Positions 21,417-34,268 of a stretch of 64,000 nt of DNA are shown piece by piece. The DNA lies in NCBI GenBank assembly GCA_004431415.1, contig QPMI01000087.1, positions 1 to 64,000 on the forward strand. Reading direction: 5' to 3'. Position 1 is the first letter of the stretch, and the number at the start of each line of letters is the position of its first letter. The position numbers and the translations under genes were made by a program. Source of the DNA: Cyanophora paradoxa. Lineage: Eukaryota > Glaucocystophyceae > Cyanophorales > Cyanophoraceae. The notes under the pieces were generated by a model. It worked only from the letters and a program-made list of their open reading frames with translations, was not told where the DNA came from and searched no databases.

Positions 21417-24400
21417 ATGGCGTTCCTCTCCCTCGCGGTCGGGGCCCCGGCCCGCGACACGGTCTCTGCCCAGCAGCTCGTTCAATGCGATGTCACTGCT
21501 CGCGTCTCCAACGCGCCCTCCGGTGAGCCGGCCGCTCTAGGTCTAGAACTTACGTACGCGTACGCATGCGCGTGCAATGATGTACGCGCGCCCCGCGGTC
21601 GGGCCCGGGCGTACGCGGCCTTAAATCGCTTCACAAGTGCTCCAGTGTTCCTCCTGCTTGTTCTCCGCCCCGTCTATCGGCTGGTTCGCCCGAGCCCGCG
21701 GTCTGACGCTTCGTGTTCGCGCAGGTTCTCGGGCGCGCCGCCAGCTCCGGCGCGTGGCGGCCGACGTGACCGAGGCCCGCCAGTTCTTCGGCAGCAATGT
21801 GGCCTCCAGTAGCCGCGCGACTCCGGCGCCGTCGGCCTCGGTCCCGCAGCCCATCCGCGCCATCGCCGACCCGCCGGTCAAGCCCGCCAAGAAGACGAAG
21901 GAGCAGTACGTGTTCAGCTTTGGGAAGGACGTCGAGTCCCCTCCGCTGGACCGGAACCTGCTCGGCGGTACGCGCGCGCGGAACCTTCGACGCCTCCGCC
22001 GAGCGTCGCCGCCGCCCCTGCAGCTGACTGGGGCCGCTGCGCGCAGGCAAGGGTAACAACCTTTGCGAGATGAGCACCATCGGCATCCCGGTACGTGCTG
22101 CCGCGCGGAAATTATTACCCGCGGCGGGGGGCGGCCCTTCGGCCAGGCCCCTGGCCCGGCCCGCTATATCGTTCCGTGGGGCCTAGTTTAGTCGAATATG
22201 CGCGGAATTTAGCTCCAGAGTCGCCCAAACTCGCGTGCGCCGCTGACCGGAGCGCGGCAGGTGCCGCCGGGCTTCATCATCACCACCCGCGCCTGCAACG
22301 ACTACCGCGGCAGCGGCCGCCAGCTCCCTGAGGGCCTTCGCGAGCAGGTAAGCCCCGCCCCGGTCAGGTCCGCGGCCGCCGGCTGACGCCGCGCCGGCAG
22401 GCGATCAACGCGCTGCGCACGCTCGAGGCCCAGATGGGCGCGAAGCTCGGCGCCCCCGTCAACCCGCTGCTTGTCTCCGTTCGCTCGGGCGCCCGCGTCT
22501 CCATGCCCGGGTGCGCTGCGCGAACTCCTGCGGCGCCCGGCGCGGCCCGCGCCGGGCTGACGCCTCTGGGCCCGCAGGATGATGGACACCGTTCTGAACC
22601 TCGGCTGCAACGACCTCTCGGTCGTCGGCCTCGCCAAGGCGACCGGCAACGAGCGCCTGGTGCCTGATTTGAATTCTATCCGGATTTGATCCGAATTTGA
22701 TCCGGCCCGCTCCGCGCGCCGCAGGCGTACGACAGCTACCGTCGCTTCGTGATGATGTATGCGGACGTCGTGATGAGCGTGGAGCGCCGGCTCTTCGAGA
22801 AGGCCTTCGACAAGCTGAAGGAGGCCGAGGGCGTCGAGCACGACGTCGATCTCTCCGTGGACGGCCTCAAGAAGGCCGTCGAGGTCTTCAAGGGCATCTA
22901 CAAGGAGGAGCTCGGCGAGGAGTTCCCGCAGGACCCCGTCGAGCAGATGTTCGGCGCCGTCCGCGCCGTCTTCAACTCCTGGGACTCCGAGCGCGCCAAG
23001 GTGCAGCTTCTCTCTCAACTCTTTCCTCCCTTTCCTTCCTTGTTCTGACCCGCACCGCCAGGTCTACCGCCGCGTGAACTCGATCCCGGACGACTGGGGC
23101 ACGGCCGTCGTCGTCCAGTCCATGGTCTTCGGGTGCGCCGCCCCCGGATCGAATCCCGGCCTCTCCCGTTCCTTTCTCTTCCTCTTTCTGACCGCTCCGC
23201 AGCAACAAGGGCGACACCTCCGCCACCGGCGTCGGCTTCACCCGCAACCCCATGTCCGCCTTTCTTCTCTTCTTTTCTTGCAAAACGATCGGCGCCTGAT
23301 TCGAACCCGCAGCTCCGGCGAGGACTCGTTCTACGGCGAGTTCCTCGTCAACGCCCAGGGCGAGGACGTCGTCGCCGGCATCCGTACCCCCCTCCCCATC
23401 AACAAGAAGCAGGCCCAGGAGACGGGCCGCACGGGGCAGCCGACGCTCGAGGAGGTCATGCCCGAGGCGAGCCGTACCCCTCCCCCCCCTTCCGCCTGGT
23501 GCCCCCCCTAACGGGGCCGGGCCACAGGTCTACCAGCAGCTCATTGATACCGGCAAGACTCTCGAGAAGCACTACGGCGACATGCAGGTACCCCCTTCTC
23601 CGCCCGTTGTCGTTCGCGCACCCCCGTCCGACCGAGTGCCGGTACCCCCAGGACCTCGAGTTCACGATCGAGAACGGGCGCCTGTACATGCTCCAGACGC
23701 GCTCCGGCAAGCGTACCGGCATGGCCGCCGTCACGTGCGCCCCTTTACCCCCCCTCACCGAATCCGCCCAGCCGATCTGAGCCGGGCGCAGGATCGCGGC
23801 GGACATGCTGAAGGAGGGGGCCATGAGCGAGACGGCGGCGCTGAAGAACGTGCAGCCGGAGCAGCTCTCGCAGCTCCTCGCCCCCGTCTTCGACCAGAAG
23901 GCCAAGGACGCAGCCAAGGAGAAGCGCGCCGCGAAGGGATTCAACGCGGGGCCCGGCGCCGCCTCGGGCCTCCTGGTCCTCTCCACCGAGAAGGCCGTCC
24001 AGTGGGCCGCCGAGGGCAAGAAGGTCGGCCTGTGCAGATCTAAGCTTGATTTCTTGTCCTTATCTTCTCCGGATCCTTAGGTGGTTCTGGTGCGCGAGGA
24101 GACGAGCCCGGACGACTACCCCGGCATGGTGGTGGCGCAGGGCGTCCTCACCGCCCGCGGCGGCTCGACGAGCCACGCCGCCGTCGTCGCCCGCGGCATG
24201 GGCAAGCCCTGCGTCGTCGGCTGCAGCTCGCTGCACGTCGACGAGGAGAAGGGCGTCGTCGCTGCCGGCGGCATGTCCATCAAGGTCTGTGCCTATTTCT
24301 TACTTTCTGCTCTCATATTATTTCTTATAGAAGCGCTGACGCCGCCCTCCGCCGCGCAGGAGGGCGAGGCGATCTCGATCGACGGCTCCACCGGCGAGGT

Positions 24401-26562
24401 CTTCTTCTGCGACCTCCCCACCAGGTGCCCCCACGCGCCTTCCCACCCCGGCCCCTCCCCGATCTTACTCCTCCCCGCGCAGCCCGTCGGAGGTGGTGCA
24501 GGTGCTCGTGGAGAAGACGCGCAGGCCGGAGGACTCGCTCGTGTACCAGCGCTTCGCCTCCATCATGGAGCTCGCCGACAAGTACGGCACCATGCAGGCA
24601 AGCTCTCTTTCTTCTTTTTGGTTCTTCCTCTTTAAGTTCTTACTCTTCTTCTCTCCTCTTTAGGTGCGGACGAACGCGGACACGCCGGCGGACGCGAAGG
24701 CGGCCCGCGCCTTTGGGGCCCAGGGCATCGGCCTCTGCCGGTCCGCCCCGCCCCGCCCCGCCCAATTCTATCGTCTAGACCAGTACCCCTTCCTTCCCCC
24801 CGCCTCTCCGCCCCGCCCCGCCCCCCGCCCCTCCGAAATCTATCGTCTAGACCGGCACCCCTTCCTTCCCTCCGCCTCTCCGCCCCGCCCCGCCCCGCTT
24901 TGCTTTGACTCTAGATCTTGAACTTATCCTCTCCTTAGGACGGAGCACATGTTCATGGACCCGACCCGCCTCGCGGACGTGCGCCGCATGTTCTTCTCCA
25001 CGGACGCCGCCTCCCGCACGGAGGCCATCTCCCGCCTCAAGAAGTACCAGAAGGCGGTGCGCCGGCCTTGCATATAATTAGATCTCACCTCGCCTTGGCT
25101 TTTCTAAGTCGTCTCCGCTTAGGACTTTGCGGCGATCTTCGAGGCGATGGACGGCCTGCCCGTGACCGTCCGCCTCCTCGACCCCCCGCTCCACGAGGTA
25201 CTCCCGATTCTATTTTTAGAAGCCTCCGCGTCCCTGAGCTGTATACCCCCCTCCGCAGTTCATCCCGCACTCGGAGGAGGAGCTGCGGGAGCTGTCGGGG
25301 GTACTGGGAACCAGCTTCGAGGAGCTCAAGGCGACCCGCGAGGGCCTGCTCGAGGCGAACCCGATGCTGGGGCACCGCGGCTGCCGCCTCGGAATCACCA
25401 TCCCCGAGCTCACGTGCGCCTCTCTTCTTATCTTCCTTATCATCTTCTTCTTCTCTGATCTTAACTTCGTGCGCAGTGAGATGCAAGTGTCTGCGATCCT
25501 CGAGGCCGCCATCGAGTGCGAGGCCAAGGGCATCAAGGTCGCCGTCGAGATCAAGGTACCCCCCTTCCCTCCTCCTCTCTGCCCCCCTCCTCTCTAAGGC
25601 CGTCCGGCCAGGTGCCGCTGGTGACGACGCACCGGGAGCTTGAGCACCAGGCGAGCCTCATCCGCCGCACCGCCACCCGCGTCTTCGAGGAGACCGGCAA
25701 GACCGTCAAGTACAAGGTGAACCCGTACCCCCCTTCTTCTCTCCTCCTCCCTCCGCGCTCTTACCTCGGCGTTCGCGCGCGCCAGGTGGGGACCATGATC
25801 GAGCAGCCGCGCGCGGCTCTCACCGCCGAGATGATGGCCAAGCACGCCGAGTTCTTCAGGTACCCTGTACCCCCCTCTTCCTCCCCCGGCCCCCTCTCAC
25901 GCCCGCCCGCCCGCCCCCTGCGCAGCTTCGGGACGAACGACCTGACGCAGACGACGTTCGGGATCTCGCGGGACGACGCGGCCAAGTTCTTGACGCCCTA
26001 CCTCGAGGGGGTACCCGACCCCGAGAGCCCCAGCGAGCTCATGTCCATGTGCGCCCCGCTCATATATATGACACCTGAGCGACCCGCGTGATCTGATCTG
26101 ATGCAATCCCCGGGCAGCCTTAGCGCGGACCCCTTCCAGAAGCTGGACCAGGAGGGCGTGGGCGAGCTGATGCGCATCGCCGTCGAGAAGGGCCGCCGCA
26201 CGCGCCCCGGCCTCAAGATCGGCATCTGCGGCGAGCACGGCGGCGAGCCCAGCTCCGTCCTCTTCTGCCAGTCCATCGGTCCGCCCTGAAAATCTCCTAC
26301 CCCCCCTCCCCCCGCGTCTGAGCTTCGTCGTTCGCCCGCAGGCCTCGACTACGTCTCGTGCTCGCCGTACCGCGTACCCCTGGCGCGCCTCGCGGCGGCG
26401 CAGGCGAGCCTGAACCAGGCCGTCGAGTCCCGCAACGTCACCTTCCCGGGCGCCAAGAGCTGGATGTGCGCTCCTTCGTTTTTGCCGTACCCCGCCCCGG
26501 GGGGGAGGGGGAGGGGGGGGAAGGAAGACCGAGAGCTGACCGGGGCGCGCGCGCGCAGGTAA
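21417..26562 (+). CDS. ppdK: Pyruvate, phosphate dikinase, complete multi-exon gene
   Basis: PPDK interconverts pyruvate, ATP and phosphate with PEP, AMP and pyrophosphate. About 20 short introns interrupt it. Landmarks in order: a Ser/Ala-rich N-terminal extension ([20 protein letters not shown]) that may be an organelle transit peptide; [20 protein letters not shown]; the ATP-grasp signature [49 protein letters not shown]; the swivelling His domain [57 protein letters not shown]; and the C-terminal catalytic Cys in [20 protein letters not shown]. All key residues are present. The end appears to use a final 4-nt exon giving a Met codon and TAA at 26,562. At least two introns use GC donors (23,467 and 24,598). 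The 3' part from 23,306 on is repeated at 30,760. Confidence 0.93.
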
Positions 26563-26841
26563 ACGGACGATTCAAAATCGATCGTCGTCAATCGAGCTGT
26601 ACACTAGTCTCATTGTACTTTTCGTTTTCGATCTCACCATGAGTCCTTTAATTTCGGGTGGAGTGGAGATCGCTGTCAACATCTTTTTGTGCAGTAATTA
26701 TGAAGCTCTTTGTACATTGCAGTCTCTTAAAATTATGCGGTTTTGTGTGCCAAGATTATCAATATCTGATAGCTTACGTAGTCCGGCTGTACAAGTGTAG
26801 AGTCCCTTTGAATGTACAACAGCGTGTGCCAATTAAGACAT
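26563..26841. other. Convergent 3' spacer between PPDK and the minus-strand gene
   Basis: An AT-rich spacer of about 280 bp between the PPDK stop and the stop of the converging gene. It must carry both 3' ends. No further gene. Confidence 0.6.
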
Positions 26842-28779
26842 TCAACTGCAATCTCTGAGCCTCCGAGGCTCGAAATTTGGCGGAGCGGGGGTTGGCAGGC
26901 ACCAGCCCGCCCCGCTCCGGATCTCCTGCTCCCCGACCGAGAGGAAGCGCCCGTACCCCACCACGTGCTCCCGAAGGGGATGGGGCTCGGGCCGGGGGGC
27001 GGATAGGGGAGGGGATGGGAGGCGGGCCGGGGCGGGGGGAGCGGATGGGGGATGGGGGGATGGGGGGGAGGGGGGAGGGGGGGATGGGCCGATGCGCCGT
27101 TCGATGCGCGAGTCGCCCGTGTCCGCCACGAGTGACATCATGTTCGAGACCGCGTTCGCCTCCTGGGGGGAGCGCGAGTCAGAGATGCGAGGGGGACGTC
27201 GGGCGGGGGGGGATGCCTCATGGTCGAAGTGGGACGAGCAGTACGACTGCGCGTACCCCGACTGGTGCTTCCGCACGCTGGCCAGAGAGGGCGGTCGGGT
27301 ACAGCGACGGGGAGCGGAGGGGTACCGCACCAGTGGGAGAACAGCTGCGAGACGCGGTACCCGATTTCCGCGTCGGCCTCGGCGCTGGAGAGGGGTACCG
27401 GTTCGCCCTCCGGTCCGGGCCAGCCCCGCCCCCTCGCACGTGCCTGCGGAGCGGGGGTTCAAGACTTGGAGGAAGGCGGCGGAGAGGGGGTACGGGGGCC
27501 GCGCCTGCCGAGCTCGGCGACCTCGTGGGGCTCGAGGGGGCGGAGGCGGCCCAGGAAGGCCCGTACCCGGGCCGTGCTCGAGATGAATGACAGCAGGACC
27601 TGGGGGGTACACGCTCGCCCCGCTTCGAGGGCGCGGGGCGGGCCCCTCACCTCGGGGATCGAAAGCCAGGTGGGCGATCTGGGCGGGGGGTACAACTCAA
27701 AATGGCGGCGGTGGGGCGGAAGGGCAGCGCTCGAGCGGCTCACTCGGGGTCGGGCATCAGCTGCGGCGAGGGGGGTACGTCAGTCGCGGCGGAGCGAGAT
27801 GCAGTACCCGGCGCGCCCACCTGGGTATACGTGGCGAGGTCCGCGCAGACGGCGTCGACCGTGAGGTAGTCCCGCATGAGGGTGCACAGCTCGTCCGTGG
27901 CCTTCTGCGGGGGTACGGGCCTCGCCCGGGGGGCGCGGGGCGGGGGCGGGGGGTACGACACCGCGGTGAAGGCCTGGAGGTTCGCGAGCATCTGGTCCCG
28001 CGTGAGGCCGTCCTCGCGGGCCGGCGCCGCGGGGTCCATCTCCGCCAGCTCCTGCGCCGCCTCAGCGTCGCCCCGGGGGGGCGGGGTCCGGGGGCGGGGG
28101 GCGGGCGCGCCAGGCGGAGGGCTTCGGCCTCCTCGAGGGCCTCCTCGAGCGCCTCGCTCCGCTCCTCCAGCCGCCACTCGGCGACCGCCGCCCGCACCAG
28201 CGCCACGTCCCGCTCCAGCCGCCGGCACTCCTGCCCGCCGTACTCCCCGCAGATCAAATCGTACGCCGAGTTCCACACGAGGCTGCCCTGCACCAGGTCG
28301 CTCTCGTCGCTGCCCGGCGGCGGCTCCGACGGCGGCTCCGACGGCGGCTCCAGCGGCTCCGCGCCGGCGAAGTTGTTCGACTGCGAAGACAGCCGCCGCG
28401 CGTGCGGCCGCCCCGCCGCCGGCGCGACGGAATTCGAACCCGCGGCCCGCTGCGCCGACGGCGCTTCGCTGCCTGATGGGAGAGCCCGCGCATGGGACGG
28501 CCTCCGCGCCGCGCGCTCATCGGGCTGCCTCAAGGGCGCGAGCTCCGCCGGTCGCCCGAGCGTCGCAGCCGCTGCTGGTCTGAGCGCTCGCGCCGCCTCG
28601 AGCTCGCCACGCAGCTGCAACCGATGCACCGAGCTCGCCACGCTTCCTGATATCGAGGCAGATGCATCGGCGTGCCAGGCACTGCCAGCTGTAGCTGCAG
28701 GCTGGTACAAGGCAGCGTCCCGGTCACGACCCCACCCGTGCGCATATACGCCGTGGACGCAGCAGACTAGGACGTGCAC
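26842..28779 (-). CDS. Uncharacterised protein, copy A
   Basis: Minus-strand multi-exon gene ending at a TGA at 26,842. Recognisable coding exons include LVWNSAYDLICGEYGGQECR followed by a coiled-coil stretch (EERSEALEEALEEAEALRLA), DGLTRDQMLANLQAFTAV, KATDELCTLMRDYLTVDAVC, SPTWLSIPE joined to VLLSFISSTARVRAFLGRLR, AEADAEIGYRVSQLFSHW, HQSGYAQSYCSSHFDHEAS, EANAVSNMMSLVADTGDSRI and a C-terminal exon with GYGRFLSVGEQEIRSGAGW. The N-terminal exon is Ser/Pro/Glu-rich (EPPSEPPSEPPPGSDESDL). I see no clear ATG, so the 5' end is unresolved and 28,779 is only the limit of the open frame. I do not recognise the family. Introns are C-rich and start GTACCCC. Confidence 0.5.
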
Positions 28780-29153
28780 CCGTACCCCAAGGGGCGCTCA
28801 CTTCGGCTCAACGAACGCGGGCACAACGGAGCGGACGGAGGATGAACTGAGAGTTTTCAGGCCGCCGTGGCGCCTGCCGCAGGTGCTAGCGCTTGGCGCC
28901 CCGGTACGGATGTGACCCTTCCTGCAATTACGAGGTGGTGCTGTACCCGTGCGCTACAACTGCTGCGGAAACTGCAAGAAGCAATCGTTTTGGCGAGAAG
29001 GAGGCTGGGCTCGGTTTGAGCAGTTTGATCAGGCACGCAGATCTAGATCACTCGCGTCCGATCAGTTTGATCACTTCCTAACGCAGAAGCCAGCGCTAGC
29101 GCGCGCCCACCCCAGCCCGTGCCTTCCAGCCCGGCCAGTTCTGCGCGGCGCAC
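28780..29153. promoter_or_regulatory. Divergent upstream region, copy A
   Basis: Between the minus-strand gene and the plus-strand SLC13 start. It contains CAGATCTAGATC and repeated TTTGATCA words. It probably serves both promoters. Confidence 0.4.
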
Positions 29154-30730
29154 ATGCCAGCAGTCGAGATGTCTGCGGCACAGCAATTCATGCCGGAGGC
29201 ATCGTCCTCGTCTTCTTCTTCTTCGCGGCCAAGGCTACAGCCCGCGGCACTTGTTTCGGCAGCTGCGGAGGACGACGCGCAGCTGCCCACCTCGCGGGAA
29301 CTTGATGCCGACCCGGAGCTGGCCGATCCGCGGGCGGAGCTTCGGCGTTTGGGCATCACGGGGCCCGGAAAGGACATCAAGAAGGCCGGCGACGGATCGT
29401 GCGCCCGCGCCCGCCCCGCACCCGCGGAGTTTCCCGACCTTACCGCAGTGCGCGCAGCACCCATGTCTCGGCCGTGGACAACGTTCCCGGACTGCCGGGG
29501 ACGTACGCAGCGCCTCCCTCGGGGCGGGACTGGCGCTGGGCGGTGCCGGAGGAGAAGCCGGCGCGGCCGGAGGTTTTCGACGACGAGTGCGAGCTGCCGG
29601 CCGGCAGCCTTCCCTACATCGAGCGGCGGCCGATCCCGACGCCGGCGGAGGCGGCCAGCTCGTCCGCATCGTCGCGCCGCGACTCGCTCGTCCCGCACAA
29701 GAAGTCCCTAAAGGGCGCCCTCCAGGTCGGCCCGGCCGCCCGCCTCGATCCCGACCATCGAATTTCATCGCTGACGTCCTCTGCCCCTCCTCTCAGTCCA
29801 TGTCCACGAACATTGCGGCGCCGCTGAAGCTGGAGGACCGGTGGGCGTCCGCCAAGCAGCTCGCCACGCCCCGCGGCCTCCTCGGCCTCGCCAAGCGCCA
29901 CAAGTTCACCATCGCCGCCACGATCTTCTACGGTGCGACGATCTTAAACCCGCGGATCGGAGCGCCCGCGCCCGCCCGCGTCGCGATCGCTCACGAACAG
30001 CCGCGCAGCTATCTTCTTCGGCACGCTCGCGAACACGATCTGGAAGGACAAGCTCGGCTTCAAGGGCCACATCATGCTCGTCATCCTGTGCGTACTCTTT
30101 ACGCTCTGGCCGGGCCTGCGCGGGCCTGACCTTCGAATTCTCCGCCTCCGCCAGGTACTTCCTGATGTTCGCGCTCATCAAGGACTTCTCGGCGGGCCTG
30201 GCGTTCCTCGGCGCCCTCACCGCCTGCCTCATGTTCGACGTCGTCTCCCAGGCCGACGCCCTCGCCGGCTTCTCCAACGCTGGCGTCTTCCAGGCTCGCC
30301 CGCCCGCCCGCCCGCGAGATTTGATCCGCGGATCGAATTCGAATCGAGTCTGAACCCTGCCGCGCAGGTCGGAGTTCTGTACATCATCGCGGCCGGCATT
30401 GAGGAGACCGGAGCCCTCGACTACGCCCTCCGCCGGTGCGCCCCCCTTCCTTACTTTGCCGCCGCTCTTCCGCCCGCCCCGCCCGCCTCGCCCTGACCGC
30501 GGCTCTCCCGCCCGCCCGCCCGTGCGCAGCGTGCTGGGGACGCCCAAGTCGAAGTCGAACGCCATCTTCCGCATCTCCGCCTCCTGCATCTTCCTCTCTA
30601 CCTTCCTCAACAACACGCCCATCGGTGCGGGCGGCTGGCGCCCCCGTCCTTGAGAATTCCAGCGCCGGCCGCGGCTGACCGGTGCCCGTCGCGTCGCCCG
30701 ATTCTCCTTCGCCCCACCAGTCGCCATGAT
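29154..30730 (+). pseudogene. SLC13/DASS transporter, 5' exons only (truncated by duplication)
   Basis: Intact reading of the first exons of the transporter described at 36,564-40,202: [12 protein letters not shown], a Ser run, [20 protein letters not shown], an acidic N-terminal cytosolic region, then the first membrane segments and [19 protein letters not shown] and VAMM. The donor GTGAGC at 30,731 is kept, but the next exon downstream is PPDK sequence. The remaining transporter exons are absent, so this copy cannot make the full protein. Confidence 0.8.
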
Positions 30731-30767
30731 GTGAGCTCGGTCTCGATTCTCGGGTCTCCTCCCGCAG

Positions 30768-33700
30768 CTCCGGCGAGGACTCGTTCTACGGCGAGTTCCT
30801 CGTCAACGCCCAGGGCGAGGACGTCGTCGCCGGCATCCGTACCCCCCTCCCCATCAACAAGAAGCAGGCCCAGGAGACGGGCCGCACGGGGCAGCCGACG
30901 CTCGAGGAGGTCATGCCCGAGGCGAGCCGTACCCCTCCCCCCCCTTCCGCCTGGTGCCCCCCCTAACGGGGCCGGGCCACAGGTCTACCAGCAGCTCATT
31001 GATACCGGCAAGACTCTCGAGAAGCACTACGGCGACATGCAGGTACCCCCCTTCTCCCGCCCGTTGTCGTTCGCGCACCCCCGTCCGACCGAGTGCCGGT
31101 ACCCCCAGGACCTCGAGTTCACGATCGAGAACGGGCGCCTGTACATGCTCCAGACGCGCTCCGGCAAGCGTACCGGCATGGCCGCCGTCACGTGCGCCCC
31201 TTTACCCCCCCTCACCGAATCCGCCCAGCCGATCTGAGCCGGGCGCAGGATCGCGGCGGACATGCTGAAGGAGGGGGCCATGAGCGAGACGGCGGCGCTG
31301 AAGAACGTGCAGCCGGAGCAGCTCTCGCAGCTCCTCGCCCCCGTCTTCGACCAGAAGGCCAAGGACGCAGCCAAGGAGAAGCGCGCCGCGAAGGGATTCA
31401 ACGCGGGGCCCGGCGCCGCCTCGGGCCTCCTGGTCCTCTCCACCGAGAAGGCCGTCCAGTGGGCCGCCGAGGGCAAGAAGGTCGGCCTGTGCAGATCTAA
31501 GCTTGATTTCTTGTCCTTATCTTCTCCGGATCCTTAGGTGGTTCTGGTGCGCGAGGAGACGAGCCCGGACGACTACCCCGGCATGGTGGTGCGCAGGGCG
31601 TCCTCACCGCCCGCGGCGGCTCGACGAGCCACGCCGCCGTCGTCGCCCGCGCATGGGCAAGCCCTGCGTCGTCGGCTGCAGCTCGCTGCACGTCGACGAG
31701 GAGAAGGGCGTCGTCGCTGCCGGCGGCATGTCCATCAAGGTCTGTGCCTATTTCTTACTTTCTGCTCTCATATTATTTCTTATAGAAGCGCTGACGCCGC
31801 CCTCCGCCGCGCAGGAGGGCGAGGCGATCTCGATCGACGGCTCCACCGGCGAGTCTTCTTCTGCGACCTCCCCACCAGGTGCCCCACGCGCCTTCCACCC
31901 CGGCCCCTCCCGATCTTACTCCTCCCGCGCAGCCCGTCGGAGGTGGTGCAGGTGCTCGTGGAGAAGACGCGCAGGCCGGAGGACTCGCTCGTGTACCAGC
32001 GCTTCGCCTCCATCATGGAGCTCGCCGACAAGTACGGCACCATGCAGGCAAGCTCTCTTTCTTCTTTTGGTTCTTCCTCTTTAAGTTCTTACTCTTCTTC
32101 TCTCCTCTTTAGGTGCGGACGAACGCGGACACGCCGGCGGACGCGAAGGCGCCCGCGCCTTTGGGCCAGGGCATCGGCCTCTGCCGGTCCGCCCCGCCCC
32201 GCCCGCCCAATTCTATCGTCTAGACCAGTACCCTTCCTTCCCCCGCCTCTCCGCCCCGCCCCGCCCCCGCCCCTCCGAAATCTATCGTCTAGACCGGCAC
32301 CCCTTCCTTCCCTCCGCCTCTCCGCCCCGCCCCGCCCCGCTTTGCTTTGACTCTAGATCTTGAACTTATCCTCTCCTTAGGACGGAGCACATGTTCATGG
32401 ACCCGACCCGCCTCGCGGACGTGCGCCGCATGTTCTTCTCCACGGACGCCGCCTCCCGCACGGAGGCCATCTCCCGCCTCAAGAAGTACCAGAAGGCGGT
32501 GCGCCGGCCTTGCATATAATTAGATCTCACCTCGCCTTGGCTTTTCTAAGTCGTCTCCGCTTAGGACTTTGCGGCGATCTTCGAGGCGATGGACGGCCTG
32601 CCCGTGACCGTCCGCCTCCTCGACCCCCCGCTCCACGAGGTACTCCCGATTCTATTTTTAGAAGCCTCCGCGTCCCTGAGCTGTATACCCCCCTCCGCAG
32701 TTCATCCCGCACTCGGAGGAGGAGCTGCGGGAGCTGTCGGGGGTACTGGGAACCAGCTTCGAGGAGCTCAAGGCGACCCGCGAGGGCCTGCTCGAGGCGA
32801 ACCCGATGCTGGGGCACCGCGGCTGCCGCCTCGGAATCACCATCCCCGAGCTCACGTGCGCCTCTCTTCTTATCTTCCTTATCATCTTCTTCTTCTCTGA
32901 TCTTAACTTCGTGCGCAGTGAGATGCAAGTGTCTGCGATCCTCGAGGCCGCCATCGAGTGCGAGGCCAAGGGCATCAAGGTCGCCGTCGAGATCAAGGTA
33001 CCCCCCTTCCCTCCTCCTCTCTGCCCCCCTCCTCTCTAAGGCCGTCCGCCAGGTGCCGCTGGTGACGACGCACCGGAGCTTGAGCACCAGGCGAGCCTCA
33101 TCCGCCGCACCGCCACCCGCGTCTTCGAGGAGACCGGCAAGACCGTCAAGTACAAGGTGAACCCGTACCCCCTTCTTCTCTCCTCCTCCCTCCGCGCTCT
33201 TACCTCGGCGTTCGCGCGCGCCAGGTGGGACCATGATCGAGCAGCCGCGCGCGGCTCTCACCGCCGAGATGATGGCCAAGCACGCCGAGTTCTTCAGGTA
33301 CCCTGTACCCCCTCTTCCTCCCCGGCCCCTCTCACGCCCGCCCGCCCGCCCCTGCGCAGCTTCGGACGAACGACCTGACGCAGACGACGTTCGGATCTCG
33401 CGGACGACGCGGCCAAGTTCTTGACGCCCTACCTCGAGGGGTACCCGACCCGAGAGCCCCAGCGAGCTCATGTCCATGTGCGCCCCGCTCATATATATGA
33501 CACCTGAGCGACCCGCGTGATCTGATCTGATGCAATCCCCGGGCAGCCTTAGCGCGGACCCCTTCCAGAAGCTGGACCAGGAGGGCGTGGCGAGCTGATG
33601 CGCATCGCCGTCGAGAAGGGCCGCCGCACGCGCCCCGGCCTCAAGATCGGCATCTGCGGCGAGCACGGCGGCGAGCCCAGCTCCGTCCTCTTCTGCCAGT

Positions 33701-33990
33701 CCATCGGTCCGCCCTGAAAATCTCCTACCCCCCCTCCCCCCGCGTCTGAGCTTCGTCGTTCGCCCGCAGGCCTCGACTACGTCTCGTGCTCGCCGTACCG
33801 CGTACCCCTGGCGCGCCTCGCGGCGGCGCAGGCGAGCCTGAACCAGGCCGTCGAGTCCCGCAACGTCACCTTCCCGGGCGCCAAGAGCTGGATGTGCGCT
33901 CCTTCGTTTTTGCCGTACCCCGCCCCGGGGGGGAGGGGGAGGGGGGGGAAGGAAGACCGAGAGCTGACCGGGGCGCGCGCGCGCAGGTAA
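30768..33990 (+). pseudogene. PPDK 3' exons, duplicated fragment
   Basis: Begins at the exon [10 protein letters not shown] and runs to the same TAA. The ATP-grasp N-terminal exons are missing. Compared with the intact gene it lacks single bases at many G/C runs, for example in the His-domain exon (31,590 and 31,650), the STGEVFF exon, the ARAFGAQG exon and the FGTNDLTQ exon, so the frame is broken repeatedly. The breaks resemble uncorrected sequencing error more than decay. If they are error, this fragment would follow the SLC13 5' exons in frame. Confidence 0.85.
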
Positions 33991-34268
33991 ACGGACGATT
34001 CAAAATCGATCGTCGTCAATCGAGCTGTACACTAGTCTCATTGTACTTTTCGTTTTCGATCTCACCATGAGTCCTTTAATTTCGGTGGAGTGGAGATCGC
34101 TGTCAACATCTTTTTGTGCAGTAATTATGAAGCTCTTTGTACATTGCAGTCTCTTAAAATTATGCGGTTTTGTGTGCCAAGATTATCAATATCTGATAGC
34201 TTACGTAGTCCGGCTGTACAAGTGTAGAGTCCCTTTGAATGTACAACAGCGTGTGCCAATTAAGACAT

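Larger units (their letters stand above)
23306..30759. repeat. 7.4 kb tandem duplication, copy A
   Basis: It runs from just before the PPDK exon [10 protein letters not shown] to the intron after the SLC13 exon ending in VAMM. It restarts immediately as copy B. Copy A reading frames are intact across PPDK and the SLC13 5' exons. Confidence 0.92.
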
